Source: an uncultured Bacillota bacterium (GTDB lineage Bacteria; Bacillota; Clostridia; Peptostreptococcales; Anaerovoracaceae). From it: a stretch of DNA of 9,933 bases. Positions 5,598-9,933 of this stretch are shown here, piece by piece. Where the stretch lies: positions 1-9,933 of the forward strand of contig CAMYWZ010000020.1 in the NCBI GenBank assembly GCA_947302945.1. The letters run 5' to 3'. The position numbers were made by a program, and so were the translations under genes. Positions within the stretch are counted from its first letter, which is position 1. Each line of letters begins with the position of its first letter. The notes under the pieces were generated by a model that had not been told where the DNA came from, did not search any database, and saw only the letters and a list, made by a program, of their open reading frames with translations.

Positions 5598-6301
5598 AAA
5601 AAGGCCTGACTGCCAATCAGATCAAATATATCGTCATCATCGCCATGCTTGTGGATCACATAGCATGGCTTTTTGTACCTTTCTATTCGCTCGCGGGGCA
5701 GGCGATGCACTTTGTCGGAAGGCTCACGGGACCTACGATGGCTGTGCTTCTGGCGGACGGATACAGGCACACAAAAGACGTAAACAGGTATACAGTAAGG
5801 CTTGCGGTATTCGCGCTGATATCCTGGCCCTGCTACTGCCTTATGGACTACGGCACACTGGCGCTTGAATTCAGTGTCATATATACGCTGCTGCTGGCTC
5901 TGCTCTCGATAAGAGTGTACGATTCGAAGATGAACGTGGTCCTGAAAGTGGTTCTGATAGGGATCATCATCTGGCTTTCGGGCTGGGGCGACTGGGCCTA
6001 CTTCGATATCATTTTTGCCCTTTCCGCACACATCTGGCACGACGATGAAAAGACGCGCTGGACGGTCTACATCCTGATATGCATGGTGGACATCTTCATG
6101 ACCGCCGGACTTATCGTTTCCTACGGACAGCCGGTGTATTACGCCTCCTGCGAGCTTGGAACGCTTCTGGTGGCGCCGATGTTCATGTACCTTTACAACG
6201 GGGAGAGGGGCAGCAAAAATGCGTTCCACAAGTGGTTCTTCTACGTGTTTTATCCTCTTCACATGCTGGTGCTGTGGGTCATTGCCTACAGGCCGCTGTG
6301 A
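5594..6301 (+). CDS. TraX-family integral membrane protein (putative acyltransferase)
   Basis: The 235-aa multi-pass membrane protein matches the TraX family. Landmarks are the N-terminal KYIVIIAMLVDHIAW with Asp21-His22, the GRLTGPTMAVLLADGYRHTKD segment at 42-62 (family form GRISFPIFAFLIAEGYRHTR), and the C-terminal KWFFYVFYPLHMLVLW at about 213-228. I estimate seven or more hydrophobic segments. F-plasmid TraX is required for N-terminal acetylation of pilin, but chromosomal homologues in Bacillota have no known substrate and there are no conjugation genes here. Start TTG 5594 overlaps the murA TGA (TTGA), with a GGGAAGAGG site just upstream, so translation is probably coupled to murA. That context suggests, without proof, a role in modifying an envelope component. 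A terminator follows 30 bases after the stop. Confidence 0.85.
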   Translation: MKKGLTANQIKYIVIIAMLVDHIAWLFVPFYSLAGQAMHFVGRLTGPTMAVLLADGYRHTKDVNRYTVRLAVFALISWPCYCLMDYGTLALEFSVIYTLLLALLSIRVYDSKMNVVLKVVLIGIIIWLSGWGDWAYFDIIFALSAHIWHDDEKTRWTVYILICMVDIFMTAGLIVSYGQPVYYASCELGTLLVAPMFMYLYNGERGSKNAFHKWFFYVFYPLHMLVLWVIAYRPL

Positions 6302-6316
6302 TCTTTTGCATATTTG

Positions 6317-6330
6317 ATACAAGTTTGTAT
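6317..6330. repeat. Short palindrome ATACAAGTTTGTAT, possible operator
   Basis: Six-base arms ATACAA and TTGTAT are separated by GT. The element lies between the traX-like stop and the terminator, centred about 48 bases upstream of the predicted start of the glycoside hydrolase transcript. This would suit a sugar-responsive regulator, but no regulator gene is visible and no second copy was found near the promoter. Confidence 0.35.
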
Positions 6331-6355
6331 AAAAGGCGGCTGAAACGCCTTTTTT
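6331..6355 (+). terminator. Intrinsic terminator after murA-traX
   Basis: AAAAGGCG (6331-6338) and CGCCTTTT (6346-6353) form an 8-bp stem with loop GCTGAAA, followed by more T residues to 6355. The A-run on the left arm means it could also act weakly on the other strand. It overlaps the region where a -35 box for the next promoter would fall. Confidence 0.9.
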
Positions 6356-6356
6356 A

Positions 6357-6365
6357 TGTTATACT
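6357..6365 (+). promoter_or_regulatory. Extended -10 promoter for the glycoside hydrolase-symporter operon
   Basis: TGT followed by TATACT (6360-6365) makes an extended -10 element. No -35 hexamer is recognisable at 17 bases upstream, where the terminator stem lies. The predicted start is about 6372, which leaves a leader of about 34 bases with GATGAGG (6393-6399) placed 6 bases before ATG 6406. Missing -35 contacts would suit a promoter that needs an activator. Confidence 0.55.
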
Positions 6366-6405
6366 TAAAGTGTTGGTTCATGCGCTGTAAAAGATGAGGT
6401 TTCAT

Positions 6406-8794
6406 ATGTACTCACTATGCAATGACTGGGAATTCACACCGGCATGGTCGGAAAGCTTTCTTAAAGGAGAGAGACGCTTTTGAGAAGGTCAGGCTCCCGC
6501 ACAACATCAGGGACGTTTCGCTCCACTATGCAGGGCCCGAGGACTACGAAGGCATCTGCGGCTACAGGCAGAGCATATTCGTGGACCAGAAGAGCAAAGG
6601 AAAGCGCCTTTTCCTGCAGTTCGACGGGGCTGCGCACATAGCTTACGTGTATGTTAACGGAACGCTTGCCGCGGAGCATCACACGGGTTATACGGCCTTC
6701 AGGGCGGAGATCACAGAGCTCGTAGAGTACGGCAGGAGCAATCTCATAGCGGTAAAGCTCGACACGACCGAAAACCCCACCACGCCGCCTTTCGGCTTCG
6801 TCATAGACTATCTTACCTACAGCGGCCTTTACAGGGAGGCCTGGCTGGACATCAGGGAGCAGAGCTTTATAAGCGACGTCTTTGTCAGCACGCCCGATCT
6901 TAACACTGCATGCGCGAAGGTCAGCATAGACCCGGGGAAGACTGCCGGCAGGAGATTCACGGTAAATGTCAGCGTGCTTGACGGCAGCCGGCAGCTGGCT
7001 TCAGGATCCGCTTCTCTTTCGGAAGAAGGAGGAGATCTCAGGGAATGCACAGTAAACCTTGAATGCGAAGGCGTAAGCCCCTGGAACACGGAAGCTCCGA
7101 AGCTCTATACGCTTAAAGCGGATCTCTGCGCGGAGGACGGCAAGGTCCTGGATACACAGACTGTAACGTTCGGCTTCAGGACGGCTGTTTTTAAGGCCGA
7201 CGGCTTTTATCTCAACGGCGAAAAACTCTTCATCAGAGGCCTTGACAGGCATCAGAACTACCCGTACGTTGGCTACGCGGCGCCTAAGCACCTCCAGGAG
7301 GAGGACGCGAGGATACTCAAGGAGGAGCTCGCATGCAACGGCGTCCGCACCTCGCATTATCCGCAGAGCCACTGGTTCCTTGACGAGTGCGACAGGCTGG
7401 GTCTTCTGGTATTTACGGAGATCCCCGGCTGGCAGCACATAGGAGACGACGCCTGGAAGGATCAGGCCGTAAAAAACACCGAAGAGATGGTCCTGCAGTA
7501 CAGGAACCACCCCAGCATAGTGCTCTGGGGCGTAAGGATCAACGAGTCCCAGGACTGCGACGACCTGTATATAAGGACCAACGAAGCCGCTCACAGGCTT
7601 GATCCCACGCGCCAGACCTCGGGTGTGCGATACATAGAAAACAGCCATCTTCTCGAGGATGTCTACGCATACAACGATTTCTCGCACGACGGCTTCACCC
7701 CCGGATGCAAGCCTAAAAAGAAGGTCATGAAGGAGGCTGACAAGCCGCTTCTGATCTCCGAGGCCAACGGCCACATGTTCCCGACGAAATCCTTCGACAG
7801 CTGGGCCAAAAGGCAGGCTCACGCGCTGCGCCACGCAAGAGTCCTGGGCGACGCAATGGCGGACGGGCAGCACTGCGGGTGCTTCCAGTGGTGCATGTTC
7901 GACTATCCTACCCACAAGGACTTCGGTTCCGGCGACAGGGTATGCTATCACGGCGTGATGGACGCCTTCAGAAACCCCAAACTTGCCGCAAGCGTGTATG
8001 CCAGCCAGGGCGATGAGACTCCTGTTCTGGAGATAAGCTCCCCCATGGACATAGGCGATTACCCCGGAGGCAACATAGGGGAGATATACGCCTTCACGAA
8101 CGCGGACGAAGTTCAGCTTTACAAGAATAACAATTATGTAACCACGTTCAAGCCCAAAGCTTTCGGCGCTCTCATTCATCCACCTGTTCCAATAGACGAC
8201 CTTGTCGGAGAGCTTCTTGAAACTCAGGAGGGCTTCGACGAAAAGAAGGCTGAAATGCTAGGAAGGTGCCTGTCGGACGTTCAGAAATACGGCATGGCCA
8301 ATCTTCCTCTGGGAGCGAAACTCAGATTCGGATGGGCGATGTTCAAATACAAGCTCAAATACGAGGACGGCGTGGCCCTCTACGGCAAATACATAGGTAA
8401 CTGGGGCGGAGAGAGCACCGTATGGCGCTTCGACGCGGTAAAGGACGGCAAAGTCATAAGAAGCGTGTCCAAGTGCCCAAGCAGAAGGCTGCACATAGAT
8501 GCCAAGCCCAGCAGGACCGCTCTTGTCGAGGCGGACACCTACGATATGGCTGCAGTGCGCCTGCGCATCCTGGACGAGAACAACAACCCGGCCGTTTACG
8601 CGCAGATACCCGCGGAACTTAAGGCGGAAGGGTGCATAGAACTCGTCGGGCCTTCCACAGTCACCCTCGAAGGAGGCATGGCCGGCACCTACGTAAGGAC
8701 CACCGGCAGGGAAGGTACCGGAAAACTCACGGTAAATACAGCCCAGACAAAGGCTGTTGAGATAGTTTACAGCGTAAGGAGAAAACAGTTATGA
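6406..8794 (+). CDS. Glycoside hydrolase family 2 protein (beta-galactosidase-like), frame break near 5' end
   Basis: This is a cytoplasmic retaining glycosidase; no signal peptide is visible. The order is a GH2 sugar-binding jelly roll (FLQFDGAAHIAYVYVNG, later GFVIDYLTYSGLYREAWLD), an immunoglobulin-like domain, a TIM barrel starting near FYLNGEKLFIRGLDRHQ, and a C-terminal extension. In the joined 795-aa numbering, the acid/base is Glu380 (WGVRINES) and the nucleophile Glu452 (LLISEANGHM). Exact sugar specificity is not certain. The family-like N-terminus (MYSLCNDWEF, TPAWSESFLKGE) begins at ATG 6406 with a good GATGAGG site, but this frame stops at TGA 6481. The rest, from FEKVRLPHN on, is one base forward and open to 8794. 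That frame can also begin at ATG 6422, without a ribosome binding site and with a non-family N-terminus (790 aa). The 3' end overlaps the symporter ATG by 4 bases. Confidence 0.85.
6463..6484 (+). other. Frame junction in the GH2 gene: TTT-TGA site after an AGGAG
   Basis: In the frame of ATG 6406 the codons run CGC TTT TGA (6475-6483). Moving forward one base at TTT gives TTT GAG and the long hydrolase frame, so tRNA-Phe could re-pair perfectly. AGGAG at 6465-6469 lies 8 bases upstream of the TTT. The simplest mutational reading is one extra T in the TTTT run (6478-6481); a change in the GAGAGAGA tract (6467-6474) is an alternative. Whether this is recoding, mutation or a read error cannot be decided here. 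Confidence 0.75.
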
Positions 8795-9933
8795 AGCTAA
8801 GCTTAAAGCAGAAGATCGCTTTTGGACTCGGCGCCATAGGCAAGGACATGGTCTACGCGCTTTCCGCGAGCTACGTAATGTACTATTATCAGGACCTTCT
8901 GGGTATAAACCCCGCTTTCGTAGGACTGATACTGATGATCGCCAGAGTGTTCGACGCGGTCAACGACCCGTTCATGGGCATAGTGGTCGCTAAGACCAAG
9001 ACTAAATGGGGCAGATTCAGGCCCTGGCTCTTCACCGGCACCATACTAAACGCTTTCGTGCTCTACGCGCTGTTCGCGGCTCCGATGACCGGCGGCACCG
9101 GACTTTTAGTGTACTTCGCTGTAGTCTACATCCTCTGGGGCATGACATACACCATTATGGACATCCCTTACTGGTCAATGATCCCTGCTGTCACGGACAC
9201 CCCCAAGGACCGCGAGAACCTTTCCGTAATAGGAAGGACCTGCGCCGGCGTAGGCTCAGCGATCATCCAGGTCGGCACCATGATCTCGGTCGCTGCCCTC
9301 GGCGGCGGAAACGACCTGTCCGGCTTTAAGATGGTGGCTCTCATAGTAGGCATCATATTCATCGTGACTGAAGTTATCTGCTGCCTTGCGGTGAAGGAGA
9401 CCCACCTTACGCATATGGAAACTCCTACCGTAAAAGAGATGTTCAAGGGTCTGTTCTCCAACGACCAGGCTCTCGTGGTAGTCATAGGCATAGTGCTGAT
9501 AAACAGCGCACTTTACATCACTTCGAACCTCATAATACTGTTCTTCAAATACGACATGGGCGGCGCCAACTGGGTGGGCAACTACACGCTGTTCTCGACT
9601 GTGGGCGGCGGCTGCCAGATCCTCGGCATGATGGTTGCCTATCCGCTTCTGAGGAAAAAGCTCAGCAACGTGCAGGTGTTCAGAGTGTCGCTCATCGGCG
9701 CCATCATAGGTTATGCGATCATCCTGCTGCTGTGCTTCACCGGACTGTCTTCGAACGTGTATCTTGTATGCATTCCGGGAATAATCGTGTTCGCCTGCAA
9801 CGGAATGCTTTCGGTGCTCACGACCGTCTTCCTGTCGCACTCCGTGGACTACGGCGAGATCAAGACGGGGCACAGGGAGGAGAGCGTCATATTCTCCATG
9901 CAGACCTTCGTAGTCATGGCGGCGTCCGGCTTT
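8791..9933 (+). CDS. GPH-family sugar:cation symporter (MelB-like), 3' end outside window
   Basis: The first 381 residues of a multi-pass inner-membrane transporter of the glycoside-pentoside-hexuronide (GPH) family are present, open to the window edge. Family residues fall at the same positions as in Salmonella MelB: Asp19 in GAIGKDM, Asp55 and Asp59 in RVFDAVNDPFMG, and Asp124 in YTIMDIPYWSMIP. The cytoplasmic KTKWGRFRPWLF loop (71-81) and the late HSVDYGEIKTGHREES segment (350-365, Lys358) are also typical. Asp55, Asp59 and Asp124 suggest a Na+ or H+-coupled mechanism. ATG 8791 overlaps the hydrolase stop (ATGA), with AAGGAG upstream, so the two are co-translated. The pair would import a disaccharide or glycoside that the GH2 enzyme cleaves. 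Family members are typically about 450-480 aa, so about 70-100 residues are missing. Confidence 0.93.
   Translation, partial: MKLSLKQKIAFGLGAIGKDMVYALSASYVMYYYQDLLGINPAFVGLILMIARVFDAVNDPFMGIVVAKTKTKWGRFRPWLFTGTILNAFVLYALFAAPMTGGTGLLVYFAVVYILWGMTYTIMDIPYWSMIPAVTDTPKDRENLSVIGRTCAGVGSAIIQVGTMISVAALGGGNDLSGFKMVALIVGIIFIVTEVICCLAVKETHLTHMETPTVKEMFKGLFSNDQALVVVIGIVLINSALYITSNLIILFFKYDMGGANWVGNYTLFSTVGGGCQILGMMVAYPLLRKKLSNVQVFRVSLIGAIIGYAIILLLCFTGLSSNVYLVCIPGIIVFACNGMLSVLTTVFLSHSVDYGEIKTGHREESVIFSMQTFVVMAASGF

Noticed and set aside
6314..6333. TTGATA and TATAAA as a promoter before the glycoside hydrolase
   Set aside because: The two hexamers are only about 8 bases apart and lie upstream of a terminator; TGT-TATACT at 6357-6365 fits better.
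7001..8179. Minus-strand open frame of 392 codons opposite the glycoside hydrolase
   Set aside because: It is antisense to the catalytic domain, whose motifs are intact on the plus strand; the translation looks like no known family.

Overview
The window looks like chromosomal DNA from a Gram-positive anaerobe of the class Clostridia (Bacillota). This rests on the 5S rRNA sequence, the strong GGAGG-type ribosome binding sites, the AbrB and RicT families, and a gene order recalling the tmk-holB-ricT-trmN6-abrB block near the replication origin of Bacillus subtilis. Coding DNA is fairly GC-rich, with many AGG (Arg) and ATA (Ile) codons, while intergenic promoter regions are AT-rich. I cannot name the genus.

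Left part (1-3510): the 3' portion of a 5S rRNA gene, so the end of an rRNA operon, is followed by a promoter and a tight five-gene operon. The operon encodes a 69-aa single-pass membrane protein, thymidylate kinase (tmk), the DNA polymerase III delta' subunit (holB), RicT and a TrmN6-type tRNA methyltransferase. It ends at a bidirectional terminator shared with convergent abrB. The genes join dTTP supply, clamp loading, an Fe-S/RNA-processing regulator and tRNA modification.

Middle (3510-6355): abrB on the minus strand encodes a regulator with a C-terminal four-cysteine module. Behind it lies a decayed minus-strand gene for a small membrane protein, with three in-frame stops but an intact start and ribosome binding site. 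Divergent promoters separate it from murA, the first committed step of peptidoglycan synthesis. murA is joined by a 4-base overlap to a TraX-family multi-pass membrane protein, and a terminator closes the unit.

Right part (6355-9933): a catabolic pair. A family 2 glycoside hydrolase, probably beta-galactosidase-like, overlaps by 4 bases a GPH-family (MelB-like) sugar:cation symporter that runs off the window. Together they would import a galactoside-like sugar and hydrolyse it in the cytoplasm. The hydrolase gene has a frame break near its 5' end at a TTT-TGA site.

The most notable points are that frame break, the three-stop pseudogene, and two promoters placed so close to their start codons that the mRNAs should be leaderless or nearly so (the 69-aa gene and murA). 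I see no CRISPR array, insertion sequence, phage gene, tRNA, riboswitch or obvious defence system. Most of the window is ordinary housekeeping DNA.
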